From Terriglobia bacterium (GTDB lineage Bacteria; Acidobacteriota; UBA6911): a DNA stretch of 64,000 nucleotides. A program made the position numbers and the translations under genes. The DNA lies in contig JAIQGI010000018.1 of NCBI GenBank assembly GCA_020072565.1, forward strand, positions 62,001 through 126,000. The letters are read 5' to 3'. Below, piece after piece: positions 1 through 9,254 of this stretch (its first letter is position 1; each line of letters starts with the position of its first letter). The notes beneath the pieces were generated by a model. It had not been told where the DNA came from, did not search any database, and was given only the letters and a program-made list of their open reading frames with translations.

Positions 1-607
1 TTCCGGTGCCGTACTTGATGCGTTCCTTTTCGCTGCCATCGGTGGTCACTGCCTTCTCCCCGGTGCCGTCGAAATTGGCGACCCACATGTTGCGGTTGCG
101 GTAGAATGCCTTTAGCTTGCCGTCCGGCGAGACCACGCAGAAAGCCTGGCGACCGCGCGCCGCCGCCATCGAGGGACATCCCTCGACTGGAGTCAATGGC
201 ATCTCCGACTGCGCCTGCTGCATGCCGCCGCCGCGTGCCGGCGGTGTCTGGCCTTGGGTTTGCTGACCCTGCCCTGCCGGCGGCGCGCCCCTTCCGCCCC
301 GCCCGGCTCCGCCGCCTGCCGCCGGCGCCGGAGCATCTCCCGTTTCCGTAGCCTTCATGGTTGCGAGATCAAACTGGTATGCCTTGCCGGCGTGCGTGTA
401 GGTGAACGCTTTGCCGTCGTTCGTCCAGGTCACACTAACGTCACCCGACACGATGGCTGCGCCGATAAGGGGCTGCATTTTGGTGTACTGGTCGTACCCG
501 GGCATGCCGCGAAGTCGATCCTGCGCCAGGCCGAAGGTGACGGCGGCGAGTAGGGCGATGGCGATGAGGATGCCTGCGATGCGGGCGCTGGGTCTACGAT
601 CTTTCAT
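1..607 (-). CDS. S9 family peptidase (DPP IV-like), N-terminal part
   Basis: This gene is cut by the left window edge. The reverse frame opens at an ATG at 605-607 and stays open to base 1, giving about 202 residues. An N-terminal hydrophobic stretch (residues 8-23) looks like a signal peptide, so the protein is probably exported. The following sequence (SVTWTNDGKAF, a Gly/Gln-rich stretch around residues 90-130, then SPDGKLKAFYRNRN and WVANFDG) matches the start of the beta-propeller of dipeptidyl-peptidase IV / prolyl oligopeptidase proteins. The catalytic alpha/beta-hydrolase domain would lie outside the window, so activity cannot be judged. The Gly-rich insertion resembles those in the peptidases at 1765-4653 and 24577-26799. 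A small beta-propeller protein without a hydrolase domain is the alternative. Confidence 0.75.
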   Translation of the reverse strand, partial: MKDRRPSARIAGILIAIALLAAVTFGLAQDRLRGMPGYDQYTKMQPLIGAAIVSGDVSVTWTNDGKAFTYTHAGKAYQFDLATMKATETGDAPAPAAGGGAGRGGRGAPPAGQGQQTQGQTPPARGGGMQQAQSEMPLTPVEGCPSMAAARGRQAFCVVSPDGKLKAFYRNRNMWVANFDGTGEKAVTTDGSEKERIKYGTG

Positions 608-685
608 TACGGTCTCCTCTCAGGGCAGTTAAGATCGGGTAGTATATCATCGATAGGCAAACGCCCGGCCCACATTCCCTGAATC

Positions 686-1372
686 TCAGTCGATCCTGTA
701 TTCGCTGCCGGGTTTGACCAGGGCGGCCCTGCGGCCGGCGGCCTCGACCTTGCGTACAAACTCCTGCGGGTCGGCCTTGATTACATCGAAGGTGCCGTAG
801 TGCATCGGTATGTTAATCCTGGCCTTGAGAAAGGCGGTGGCGCGCACGGCGTCGTCAATGCCCATCGTAAAGTTGTCGCCGATGGGCAGAAGAGCGGCGT
901 CGAGCGGACCCCACGCATCCCCGATCAGCTGCATGTCCAGGAAGAGCCCCGTGTCTCCCGCGTGATAGACCTTCTTCCCCCCCATGGTCAGCACCACGCC
1001 GGCCGGGTTGCCGAGCGCTTCGCCGTTGGGACCGGTAGAGCCGTGGTGCGCGATCGTCAGTTTGACATGCCCGAACGGGAACTGGTGGCCGCCTCCGATA
1101 TGAAGTGGGTGTCCCTGGCAGCCCAGGTTTCCGAGGTAGTTGACAATCTCGTAATTCGACACGATCAGCGCTCCGCTGCACTTGGTGATCGCCACAGCGT
1201 CCCCGATGTGATCCCCGTGACCGTGAGTCACGATGATGGCGTCCAGTTTTGTGAAGGCATCGGCCTTTACGTCGGCAAGCGGATTGCCGCTCAAGAACGG
1301 GTCGATCAGCACGCGATGGCTCCCATCGTCGAACTCCCAGCAATCATGCCCGTGATAGCGCAACGTCAACAT
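686..1372 (-). CDS. UPF0173-type metal-dependent hydrolase (beta-lactamase fold)
   Basis: A 228-residue cytoplasmic protein with the metallo-beta-lactamase metal site HGHGDH at residues 50-55, a second histidine in IAHHGS, an aspartate in HAGDTGLF and a C-terminal histidine in MHYGTF. Length and motif order match the UPF0173 / UlaG-like family of metal-dependent hydrolases, whose physiological substrates are mostly unknown. The ATG has a usable purine-rich site (AGGAGG-like) just upstream on the minus strand. It lies downstream of the partial S9 gene's start (divergent-free, same strand, 78 bp apart), which says little about function. Confidence 0.85.
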   Translation of the reverse strand: MLTLRYHGHDCWEFDDGSHRVLIDPFLSGNPLADVKADAFTKLDAIIVTHGHGDHIGDAVAITKCSGALIVSNYEIVNYLGNLGCQGHPLHIGGGHQFPFGHVKLTIAHHGSTGPNGEALGNPAGVVLTMGGKKVYHAGDTGLFLDMQLIGDAWGPLDAALLPIGDNFTMGIDDAVRATAFLKARINIPMHYGTFDVIKADPQEFVRKVEAAGRRAALVKPGSEYRID

Positions 1373-1764
1373 ATTCGATTCCTCCTTGGGCCGATTATAG
1401 TCCAGGAGCCGGCCGGGGAAACTGCCAAATCAAACCCTCCATTCGACCAGATTCTACAGGAAACGGCTCCGCGCATCAGTACAGGTCGGCGTGTCGGACT
1501 GGGCGCGTGTTTCCCGGAACTGAACCAGCAAATGCAATCCGACCGGGCGCTCGGGGAGAGCCGGCATGATGCCGCCCGGGCGCGGCGTTCAAAGCGGCAT
1601 CGTGCCGTCGCCCTCTAAGTCTCCCGTTTTCGCTTGCCTTTCCGATGCGCTCCGAGATAAATAGTTGCTCACACTACCGACGGGCCGTGGCGGTGCGTTT
1701 CCTCATCTGACGCACTGCAGGCGAATCATTGTCATCCAGGTTCCGGGAAGGAGACACAGTTATC
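1373..1764. other. Intergenic region between divergent genes
   Basis: Nearly 400 bases between the divergently transcribed hydrolase and M14 peptidase. It must hold promoters for both. I see no convincing -35/-10 pair, repeat or conserved RNA. The last 20 bases carry the Shine-Dalgarno GGAAGGAG of the M14 gene. Confidence 0.5.
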
Positions 1765-4653
1765 ATGAGCACGAGAAGGAATGGACTGGCGCTGGTCTTG
1801 ATACTGGCTTTGTCACTGGCGGCTACGAGCAGCCTCTTCGCCCAGGCCGCGATTTCGCCGCCCAAATTCGGCCAATACACCGCCGGCGATGATTATTTTC
1901 TAGGAAACTATACCCAGCTTGTCGAGTACTGGGGCAAGCTCGCGAAGGAATCCGACCGGATGAAAGTGGTCGAGATCGGCAAGACTTCCGAGGGCAGGAC
2001 CATGATCATGGCGATCATTACCTCGCCGGCAAACCTTAAAAAGCTCGACCGCTACAAGGATATCTCCCAGCGGCTGGCGCGGGCCGAAGGACTGACCGAC
2101 GATGAAGCCCGGAAGTTGGCTGCCGAGGGCAAGTCCGTAGTCTGGATCGACGGCGGTCTTCATGCGACCGAGTGCGTCCCCGCGCAGCATCTGTTCGTGT
2201 TTGCCTACCAGATGGTCAGCCAGTCGGATCCGGAGACCATGCGGATCCTGAACGACGACATCCTGTTGCTTGTACCGGTCAATCCGGATGGCATGGAACT
2301 TGTCTCGAACTGGTACATGCGGGAAGCGGATCCGAAGCGGCGCTCCACGGGTGGGCTCCCCGTCCTCTACAGCAAGTATGCCGGCCACGACGACAACCGC
2401 GACTCGTTCATGGTGAATCTCTCGGAGACCGAGGCCATCTCGCGCCAGATGTACATCGAGTGGATTCCGCAGATAATGTACAACCAGCACCAGAGCGGCC
2501 CGGCCGGATCGGTCTTGTTTTGCGCTCCGTTCCGTGATCCCTTCAACTACAACCACGATCCATTGGTCCCGATCGGCATCGACCTCGTGGGCGCCGCGAT
2601 GCACAACCGATTCATCGCCGAAGGGAAGCCCGGCGCCGTGATGCGCAAGGCTGCTTCCTACTCGACCTGGTTCAACGGCGGCGTGCGCACAGCCACCGGA
2701 TTCCACAACCAGATCGGCATTCTGACGGAGATCATCGGCAACCCGACGCCCTCGAACATTCCCTTCGTGCCCTCGCGCTTCGTTCCCGACGGCAACCAAC
2801 CTTTCCCGATCATGCCTCAGGAGTGGCACCAGCGCCAGTCGATTGACTACCTGCTCACCGCAGACCGCGCGATCCTTGACATCGCCTCGAAGCTGCGCGA
2901 GGACTTCCTCTACCGGATTTACGTCATGGGGAGGAACTCGATCCAGCGCGGCAGCCAGGATTCCTGGACAATCACCCCGAAGCGCCTGACTGCGCTCCAG
3001 GAGGCGGTTGCCAGGGATCAAGGGGCGCAGCAGGGCGCGCAGCCGGCGGCGGGAGGCAGAGGCGGCCGGGGCGCAGGCCCGGGCGGAGCAGCAGGCGGGG
3101 GAGGCGCGGCCCCGAGCTTCGGCCGGGGCGGCACCGACATCAAGTACCTGAACGCGGTATTGCATGATCCGGCCCGGAGAGATCCCAGGGGCTACATCGT
3201 GCCCTCCGACCAGCCCGATTTCCTGACCGCGACGAAGTTCATGAACATCCTCATCAAAACAGGGGTCGTGATCCACCGGGCGACGAGTTCGTTTCAGGTT
3301 GCCGGGAAAACCTACCCGGCGGGTTCCTATGTCATCAAGACCGCCCAGGCTTTCCGCCCGCACCTGCTCGACATGTTCGAACCCCAGGATCATCCCGACG
3401 ATATTCCCTATCCCGGCGGGCCGCCCACGCGGCCTTACGATATCACCGGCTGGACTCTCGCCTTCCAGATGGGAGTGCAATTTGACCGCATTCTCGAAGG
3501 CTTTGACGGGCCCTTTGAGAAAATCCCGGCCTTGATCAAGGCCCCTGCCTTCAAATTGACGGCGGGAGGAACTGCAGCAGGCTACCTGTTGAGCCACCAG
3601 GTTAACGACGCGTTCGTGGGCACGACCCGTCTGCTGAAGACCGGGGAAGAGGTGTATTGGCTGAAATCGCCCTTCTCTGCAAACGGCAAGACATATCCAG
3701 TCGGCACTATCTATATTCCGGCCAGGACCACGACGCGCGCCGCTATAGAGAAGCTGGCCGCCGACATCGGCCTGGGCTTCGAGGCAACTTCGACCGCGCC
3801 CGCTGCGGACGCGCTGAAGTTGAAGCCGCTGCGCGTCGGCTTGTATGACACCTACGGCGGGTCGATGCCTTCCGGCTGGATCCGGTACATGTTCGAGCAG
3901 GGATTTCCTGATACTCCTTACGAGCTGGTTTTCGCCCCGGCCCTCGATGCCGGAAATCTCATCAGCAAGTACGATGTCATCATCCTGCCCGATGGGGCAG
4001 GGATGAGTGGGGGCGGAGGCCGGGGAGGCGGAGGCGGTGGCGGAGGCCGCGGCGGCGCTGCCAATGTCCCGCCTGAATACCAAAATCGCATCGGCTCGAT
4101 GACCGTCGCCACTACGTTGCCGCAGTTGCGGAAGTTCGTGGAAGACGGAGGGACGCTGGTTGCCATCGGCTCTGCGAGCAATATCGGACATCAGCTAAAC
4201 CTGCCGGTCTCGGACGCGCTCGCGGAGAAACTCCCGAACGGCACGGAGCAAGGGCTCCCGGCGGCGAAGTACTTCGTGCCCGGATCCGTCCTCCAGGTCA
4301 GCGTCGACAACACTAATCCCATCGCCTACGGCTTGTCCGAGAAGGTGGATGTCTTCTTTGACAACAGCCCCGTGTTCCGTCTCGATCCCGACGCAGTGCT
4401 GAAAGGCGTCCGCCCGCTGGCTTGGTTCTCCAGCGCGACGCCTCTGAGGAGCGGCTGGGCCTGGGGGCAGTTCTACCTCGAAGGCGGCGTTGCTGCGCTC
4501 GAAGCGCCCATGGGCAAGGGCAGGGTTGTGTTGATTGGGCCCGAGATCACGTTCCGCGCGCAGCCGCACGGCGCTTTCAAGTTCCTCTTCAACAGCATGT
4601 ACCTCGCAGGCGCGACACCGGTGAAGCTGGGAGCCGCCGCAGCGGGCCGATAA
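1765..4653 (+). CDS. Secreted M14-family zinc carboxypeptidase, Gly-rich insertions
   Basis: A 962-residue exported protein. The start at 1765 is chosen over an in-frame ATG 36 bases upstream because GGAAGGAG lies about 10 bases before it and the signal peptide then begins MSTRRNGLALVL with likely cleavage after FAQA. The M14 zinc-carboxypeptidase domain occupies roughly residues 30-390: metal ligands are suggested by GGLHATECVPAQH (HxxE) and by the histidines in YNQHQSG, NPDGMELVSNWY is the usual Asn/substrate region, and the glutamate in GILTEIIGNP is the probable catalytic base. Two low-complexity Gly/Arg-rich stretches interrupt it (around residues 415-455 and 750-765). The C-terminal third resembles a glutamine-amidotransferase-like fold common in large acidobacterial M14 proteins. 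It is followed 116 bp later by the M16 genes, a likely peptide-degradation cluster. Confidence 0.85.
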   Translation: MSTRRNGLALVLILALSLAATSSLFAQAAISPPKFGQYTAGDDYFLGNYTQLVEYWGKLAKESDRMKVVEIGKTSEGRTMIMAIITSPANLKKLDRYKDISQRLARAEGLTDDEARKLAAEGKSVVWIDGGLHATECVPAQHLFVFAYQMVSQSDPETMRILNDDILLLVPVNPDGMELVSNWYMREADPKRRSTGGLPVLYSKYAGHDDNRDSFMVNLSETEAISRQMYIEWIPQIMYNQHQSGPAGSVLFCAPFRDPFNYNHDPLVPIGIDLVGAAMHNRFIAEGKPGAVMRKAASYSTWFNGGVRTATGFHNQIGILTEIIGNPTPSNIPFVPSRFVPDGNQPFPIMPQEWHQRQSIDYLLTADRAILDIASKLREDFLYRIYVMGRNSIQRGSQDSWTITPKRLTALQEAVARDQGAQQGAQPAAGGRGGRGAGPGGAAGGGGAAPSFGRGGTDIKYLNAVLHDPARRDPRGYIVPSDQPDFLTATKFMNILIKTGVVIHRATSSFQVAGKTYPAGSYVIKTAQAFRPHLLDMFEPQDHPDDIPYPGGPPTRPYDITGWTLAFQMGVQFDRILEGFDGPFEKIPALIKAPAFKLTAGGTAAGYLLSHQVNDAFVGTTRLLKTGEEVYWLKSPFSANGKTYPVGTIYIPARTTTRAAIEKLAADIGLGFEATSTAPAADALKLKPLRVGLYDTYGGSMPSGWIRYMFEQGFPDTPYELVFAPALDAGNLISKYDVIILPDGAGMSGGGGRGGGGGGGGRGGAANVPPEYQNRIGSMTVATTLPQLRKFVEDGGTLVAIGSASNIGHQLNLPVSDALAEKLPNGTEQGLPAAKYFVPGSVLQVSVDNTNPIAYGLSEKVDVFFDNSPVFRLDPDAVLKGVRPLAWFSSATPLRSGWAWGQFYLEGGVAALEAPMGKGRVVLIGPEITFRAQPHGAFKFLFNSMYLAGATPVKLGAAAAGR

Positions 4654-4667
4654 CGGATTCCAGAATC

Positions 4668-4718
4668 TCAACGCAGAGGTCGCAGAGAGAAGTGCATTCC
4701 CGGCGAACTCTGCGTTGA
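4668..4718. repeat. Inverted repeat TCAACGCAGAG...CTCTGCGTTGA
   Basis: A perfect 11-base inverted repeat with a 29-base loop lies just after the M14 stop codon. Degenerate relatives of the same words occur at 21825-21875, 24393-24435 and 42057-42206. It may act as a terminator, but there is no clean T-tract directly after the stem (a short TTTTT follows four bases later). Confidence 0.6.
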
Positions 4719-4769
4719 TGTTTTTATGAAGATGTTATTCCTGCTTTCTACCAGGGAGGAACACACTCA

Positions 4770-6113
4770 ATGAGGATCTTCCTGATTGTCATTCTTATCG
4801 TCAGTCTGGCCGCTGCTTCCATGGCCGGGCCGCCGCAGGGAGGAAAGATATTCCCCTTCGACTACAAACTGGTAACGCTTCCCAACGGTTTTAAGGCCTA
4901 TCTCATCAAAGCCGGCGCGCCGGGACAGATCGCATATGTCACGGTGGTACGCACGGGTGCGCGCGAGGAATGGGAGCCGGGCAAGACCGGGTTTGCTCAC
5001 TTTTTTGAGCACATCATGTTCCGCGGTACGGACAAGTATCCCAACTATGATGCCATCACGACCCGCATCGGCGCCGCGCGCAACGCCTCGACGAACATCG
5101 ATGTCACCCAGTACTACCTGCTGGCTGCCAGCAGCTCGCTCGAGCAGATCATCGATCTCGAATCGGACCGCTTCATGAATCTCAAGTACACCGAGCCGAT
5201 TTTCCGTACGGAAGCCGGCGCGATACTGGGAGAATTCAGCCAGGGGCGCTCCAATCCGATGCTCTACCTGATGGAGAAGCTGATGGACACCGCGTTTGAC
5301 GCTCACACTTACAAGCACCTCACCATCGGCTTTGAAAAAGATGTCCGCAACATGCCCGAGGGTTACCAGTACAGCATCAGCTTCCACCAGCGCTATTACC
5401 GGCCGGAAAACTGCGTGCTGCTGCTGGCGGGGGACTTCGATGTGAATCACGCCGAACAGCTGATCACAAAATATTACTCGGCGTGGAAACCGGGCTATGT
5501 GAAGCCTGAGATCAAACCCGAACCCGCGCAAAAGACTCCTCGCGAAGCCACGGTGGAATTTCCCGGCCGCAGCCTTCCGATCCTGACGGTCGCCTTTAAG
5601 GGACCGGCCTGGAGCGCGCACGATAAGCTGGCGGTCGCCACGGAAGTCCTTGGAATGGTCGCCTTTGGACCCAACTCGGATATCTACAGAAAATTGGTCA
5701 TTCAGGATCAGAAAGTGCAATCCCTTTCGGGCGGATTCAACCTGAGCCGCGACCCGAACCTTCTTACCATCACGACCATGGTAACCAACCCGCAGGACCT
5801 GCCGATGATCAAAGATGAGATCCGCAAGACCGTCGAGAAGTTCCGTGCCGAACCTTGCGACTCGAAGCTGCTGGCCGACACCAAGAGCAGCATGAAATAC
5901 GGTTTTCTCATGCGGCTCGAGACTCCCCAGGGTATTGATTTCGCGCTTAGAAACTTCGTTGTCTTTACCGGCGGCATCGAAGCCGTGGAAGATTATTATA
6001 GGACACTCGAAGCGATCACCGCGGAGGACATCAAAGCAGCTGCCAACAGGTTCCTGGTCGAAAACGGCCGGACCACCGTAATCCTGCTGCCCGCCAAGGG
6101 AGGTGCCCAATGA
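4770..6113 (+). CDS. M16 family zinc peptidase (catalytic subunit)
   Basis: A 447-residue protein with a signal peptide (MRIFLIVILIVSLAAASMAG) and the inverted zinc motif HFFEH at residues 77-81 (H77, E80, H81) of M16/pitrilysin peptidases. The distal glutamate is expected in the helix around TEAGAILGEFSQG, about 75 residues later, as usual for M16B. The second half carries the M16 C-terminal domain. The ATG follows AGGGAGGA. The next gene starts within the last four bases (ATGA), so the two are translationally coupled, and the partner looks like the non-catalytic subunit. Together they probably form a periplasmic heterodimeric peptidase that degrades unstructured peptides. Confidence 0.88.
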   Translation: MRIFLIVILIVSLAAASMAGPPQGGKIFPFDYKLVTLPNGFKAYLIKAGAPGQIAYVTVVRTGAREEWEPGKTGFAHFFEHIMFRGTDKYPNYDAITTRIGAARNASTNIDVTQYYLLAASSSLEQIIDLESDRFMNLKYTEPIFRTEAGAILGEFSQGRSNPMLYLMEKLMDTAFDAHTYKHLTIGFEKDVRNMPEGYQYSISFHQRYYRPENCVLLLAGDFDVNHAEQLITKYYSAWKPGYVKPEIKPEPAQKTPREATVEFPGRSLPILTVAFKGPAWSAHDKLAVATEVLGMVAFGPNSDIYRKLVIQDQKVQSLSGGFNLSRDPNLLTITTMVTNPQDLPMIKDEIRKTVEKFRAEPCDSKLLADTKSSMKYGFLMRLETPQGIDFALRNFVVFTGGIEAVEDYYRTLEAITAEDIKAAANRFLVENGRTTVILLPAKGGAQ

Positions 6114-7645
6114 AAAAGATCGTTATTTCCACAGCGCTTGTCTGCTGCTGTATGACTCTCGGCTGCGCAGGACCCGAGAGGGCGAAAGCCCCGGAGGGGA
6201 TTGTCACTCTCAGCGAACCTGGCTCCCCTTTTGTTGCCTTCAACATCTGGGTGAAGGCCGGCTCTCAAAATGATCCACAAGGCAAGGAAGGGCTGGCTTC
6301 GCTCACGGCAAACCTGTTGTCGGAGAGCTCGACCCGGCAGGACAGCTACGAGCAAATCCTTGCCAAGCTGTATCCCATGGCCGCGGGATATGACTATAAT
6401 GTTGACAAGGAAATGACTGCCTTCAGCGGCCGGATTCACCGGGACAACCTGGAGACCTACTACAGCCTCTTTAAGAATGCACTACTCTCTCCCGCCTTCA
6501 AGGAAGAGGATTTCAAGCGCATCAAGACTCAGACTGTCAGCTACCTCAAACAAGCCCGGCGTTTCTCCAATGACGAGGAACTGAGCAAGGAACTGCTGTA
6601 CTGGCAGATCTTCAAGGGCACACCCTATGAGCACCCCGAGGAAGGGTACGTCACATCTGTCGAGTCCATCACCCTTGACGATGTGAAGGCCTTTTACGCA
6701 AGGTACTACACTCGCGACAACGTGGTAGTCGGCGTCGGCGGCGGCTATCCCGAAGATTTTGCCGCCCGGGTGCGTACTGACTTCGACACTTTGCCGGCCG
6801 GCAAGGTTGCGCCCGCGCAGAAGCCGTCACCCGCTGCCGGCGACGGGGTCAAGATCCTGATCGTCGAGAAAAACGTGATTTCCACGCCCATCTCCTTCGG
6901 CTTCCCGATCCCGCTGCAGCGCTCAGATCCGGATTTCTACGCCATGATGCTCGCCAACTCATGGATGGGCGAACACAGGACCTCCGTGAGTCATCTCTAT
7001 CAGGTGATCCGGGAGAAGCGCGGCATGAACTACGGCGATTACTCCTACATCGAGGCCTACCCTCAAGGGTACGCCACTCAAGTGCCGCCGACCAACGTCT
7101 GCCGCCGGTCGCAAATCTTCGAGGTATGGATCCGGCCGATCGCGGCGACGGCGCCCGGCACCCTGCACGACCGCTCGTTGTTTGCCTTCCGGGCCGCGTT
7201 GCGCGAGGTGGCCAGGCTGGTGGATAACGGCATGACATCGGAGGCGTTCGACACCCAGCGCGGATATCTCAAGAACTATTACGTCAACTTCGGAAACACG
7301 GTCGGGCGCCGCCTCGAGTACCGAATCGATGATGCTTTCTACGGCATCCCCGACCCGGGCTTCCTGGCCTCCACGCCTCAGGGACTCGATGCTCTGACGC
7401 TGGAGAAGGTGAATGCTTCCATCAAGAGGCACCTGCAGTCCAGGAACATGTGGGTGGTATTCATCACCCAGGACGCGGAGAGTATGAAGAAGAAGCTTCT
7501 GGCGGGAGCACCTACGAACATCACCTATGCCGGCAAACAACCCCAGGAAGTGCTCGATGAGGACAAGATCATCGCCGCCTTCCCGATCCCGGTAAAACCG
7601 GAAAACATTGCAATCATCAACATCAACGACGTCTTCGAGAAGTGA
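6110..7645 (+). CDS. M16 family peptidase-like lipoprotein (non-catalytic partner)
   Basis: A 511-residue lipoprotein. The N-terminus ends in the lipobox LGC (Cys20), so it is predicted to be lipid-anchored. The fold is M16: the strand and helix preceding the zinc site are visible (FNIWVKAGSQNDPQGKEGLASLTANLL), but the HxxEH motif is replaced by GLASLTAN, so it cannot bind zinc. The later region REKRGMNYGDYSYIEA corresponds to the Arg/Tyr substrate-binding segment of the partner subunit in two-subunit M16B enzymes. ATGA overlap with the upstream catalytic gene supports a complex. An independent binding or chaperone role is possible. Confidence 0.85.
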   Translation: MKKIVISTALVCCCMTLGCAGPERAKAPEGIVTLSEPGSPFVAFNIWVKAGSQNDPQGKEGLASLTANLLSESSTRQDSYEQILAKLYPMAAGYDYNVDKEMTAFSGRIHRDNLETYYSLFKNALLSPAFKEEDFKRIKTQTVSYLKQARRFSNDEELSKELLYWQIFKGTPYEHPEEGYVTSVESITLDDVKAFYARYYTRDNVVVGVGGGYPEDFAARVRTDFDTLPAGKVAPAQKPSPAAGDGVKILIVEKNVISTPISFGFPIPLQRSDPDFYAMMLANSWMGEHRTSVSHLYQVIREKRGMNYGDYSYIEAYPQGYATQVPPTNVCRRSQIFEVWIRPIAATAPGTLHDRSLFAFRAALREVARLVDNGMTSEAFDTQRGYLKNYYVNFGNTVGRRLEYRIDDAFYGIPDPGFLASTPQGLDALTLEKVNASIKRHLQSRNMWVVFITQDAESMKKKLLAGAPTNITYAGKQPQEVLDEDKIIAAFPIPVKPENIAIININDVFEK

Positions 7646-7706
7646 CGGAGAATGGATCCCGGCGGGCAGAACGCAACACAGCATTGTGGCGCAGCCAGAT
7701 TGGCAG

Positions 7707-7754
7707 CCACGAAACACGAGAGAATCCCTTTCGGGTGATTCGTGTGTTTCGTGG
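7707..7754. terminator. Long hairpin between convergent genes, likely terminator
   Basis: CCACGAAACAC at 7707-7717 is the exact reverse complement of GTGTTTCGTGG at 7744-7754, and the inner bases pair partly around a TTTC loop. It lies midway between the convergent M16-like and aminotransferase genes, so a bidirectional terminator is plausible. The words are also typical of dispersed intergenic repeats in environmental genomes. Confidence 0.5.
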
Positions 7755-7810
7755 CCTCTGGCGCCGGGTGCGACCGCCTTCCCGCGCCGTGCTATCTGCC
7801 CGTGAGGTTT

Positions 7811-9211
7811 TTACCTGCCAGTCCTGATTCTGCGTGCTGCGCGCTGGCAGGCAAGCTCCAGGAAAGCCATGTCCTCATCCGTGTGTGCTGTGGAGACTGC
7901 GCCATGGCCGTGTACGAAGTAGACGTTCTCGAGCAGCAGTGCGAGCGGAAGCACGTGCGCGCTCAATTCGGCGTCGCATATCGAGGGGTCAAACAACTTT
8001 TCGGGCCTGTCCAGGACAGTATCTTCCCGGTAGGGGAAGTGCAGGTAACCCAATGAACTGCCGGGGACCGCGTCGTTGCCGGAGCCGCTGCAGCGCGCAT
8101 AAAATCCCTCATTCCGGCAGGCGGTCTCCAATGCCCGGCGCATCTTCTCGCCGAGGATCGCGAGGCGTGGATAGATTTCTGCTTCGTGCTTGATCAGGTA
8201 CTCCAGCATGGTCTTGGCTGCGAGCATCGACGCCGGATGAGCTGAGAATGTGCCCCCGGAAAACTTGACTCGTCCACCGCCCGAACGTCCTGCCAGCCCC
8301 ATGACATCGGCGCGGCCCGCAACAGCTGCCACCGGCATACCGCCGCCGATGATCTTGCCGAAGACACTCAAATCCGGTGCAATCCCGTACAGAGCTCCCA
8401 GATTTCCGGCGCGAAAGCGAAAACCGCAAATAACCTCATCAAAAATGAGCAGGGCTCCCCGGTTCAGCGTCAGCTCGCGGGCGGTGTGGAGAAACTCGCG
8501 TGTGGCGGGCATGAGCCCACCGGCGCCGATGAACGGCTCGACGATGAAGCAAGCCAGCCGGTCACCGTACCTGCGGAAGCTCTCTTGCAGCCCCTCGGTA
8601 TCGTTGAAGCCCGTGATCGCCACCTCTCCGGCCACGGAGGAGGAAAGCCCTTCGCTGTCGAGCTTCATGAATCCCTTGCCGTTCTCCTCATGGAAACTCA
8701 CGCCTTTCAGCCCCCAGGGCTGTCCGCCATGCCAGCCGCCACCGATCTTGAGCACCATGGTTCGACCTGTGAAGGAGCGGGCGAGCATGATGGCGTACAT
8801 GGTTGCGAGCGATCCGCTGGTGGTGAAGCGCACGCGCTCGGCGCCGGTCTGCCGGCAGAGGAGCTCGGCCGTTTCCACCTGCAGAAGGTCGGTGAATCCG
8901 GTCTGCAGGCCGAAGCCGTCGGCAAAGGCACGTGCCAGAACATCAGTCACAACCGGCGGATTGTGGCCCAGCACATTGCCCAGGTGACCCTGCCAAAAAT
9001 CCAGGATATTGTGGCCATCCTCGTCCCGGATGTGAGCTCCCCGGGCAGAAACAATGCGAGGTGCAAAGGGCTGCATGAGGCGGAGCTGATGGCTGCCTCC
9101 ATCCACGAGGTGCCTCCTTGCCATCTCATCGATCGCGCCGGATTTGGGCGAGAAGCTCGCGTAGGCTTCCCGCAGGTTCGCCAACAGATTCGTGTGGTCC
9201 CCACTCCCCAT
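7811..9211 (-). CDS. Class III PLP aminotransferase (glutamate-1-semialdehyde aminomutase-like)
   Basis: A 466-residue fold-type I PLP enzyme. Visible class III features are the phosphate-binding region (TTSGSLATMYAI), the cofactor aspartate in LIFDEVICGFRF, and the Schiff-base lysine in FGKIIGGGMPVAAVAG (about residue 285). This lysine context is that of glutamate-1-semialdehyde 2,1-aminomutase and related enzymes, but there is no haem-synthesis context, so the substrate is uncertain. The ATG is preceded by a strong AGGAGG. It is the second gene of a two-gene minus-strand unit, 43 bp behind another aminotransferase, suggesting amino-acid or modified-amino-acid metabolism. Confidence 0.8.
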   Translation of the reverse strand: MGSGDHTNLLANLREAYASFSPKSGAIDEMARRHLVDGGSHQLRLMQPFAPRIVSARGAHIRDEDGHNILDFWQGHLGNVLGHNPPVVTDVLARAFADGFGLQTGFTDLLQVETAELLCRQTGAERVRFTTSGSLATMYAIMLARSFTGRTMVLKIGGGWHGGQPWGLKGVSFHEENGKGFMKLDSEGLSSSVAGEVAITGFNDTEGLQESFRRYGDRLACFIVEPFIGAGGLMPATREFLHTARELTLNRGALLIFDEVICGFRFRAGNLGALYGIAPDLSVFGKIIGGGMPVAAVAGRADVMGLAGRSGGGRVKFSGGTFSAHPASMLAAKTMLEYLIKHEAEIYPRLAILGEKMRRALETACRNEGFYARCSGSGNDAVPGSSLGYLHFPYREDTVLDRPEKLFDPSICDAELSAHVLPLALLLENVYFVHGHGAVSTAHTDEDMAFLELACQRAARRIRTGR

Positions 9212-9254
9212 CGATTCCTCCTGATGTGCCGGTGGACTGCATCGTGATCAGAAT

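Noticed and set aside
1900-4191. A 763-codon open frame on the minus strand inside the M14 gene
   Set aside because: It mirrors the real gene in a GC-rich region, has Arg/Pro/Gly-rich composition with no domain, and the plus strand shows a complete M14 domain and ribosome site.
4767-6110. A 447-codon open frame antisense to the M16 peptidase
   Set aside because: It has exactly the extent of the M16 gene and no recognisable domain, so it is a codon-bias shadow.
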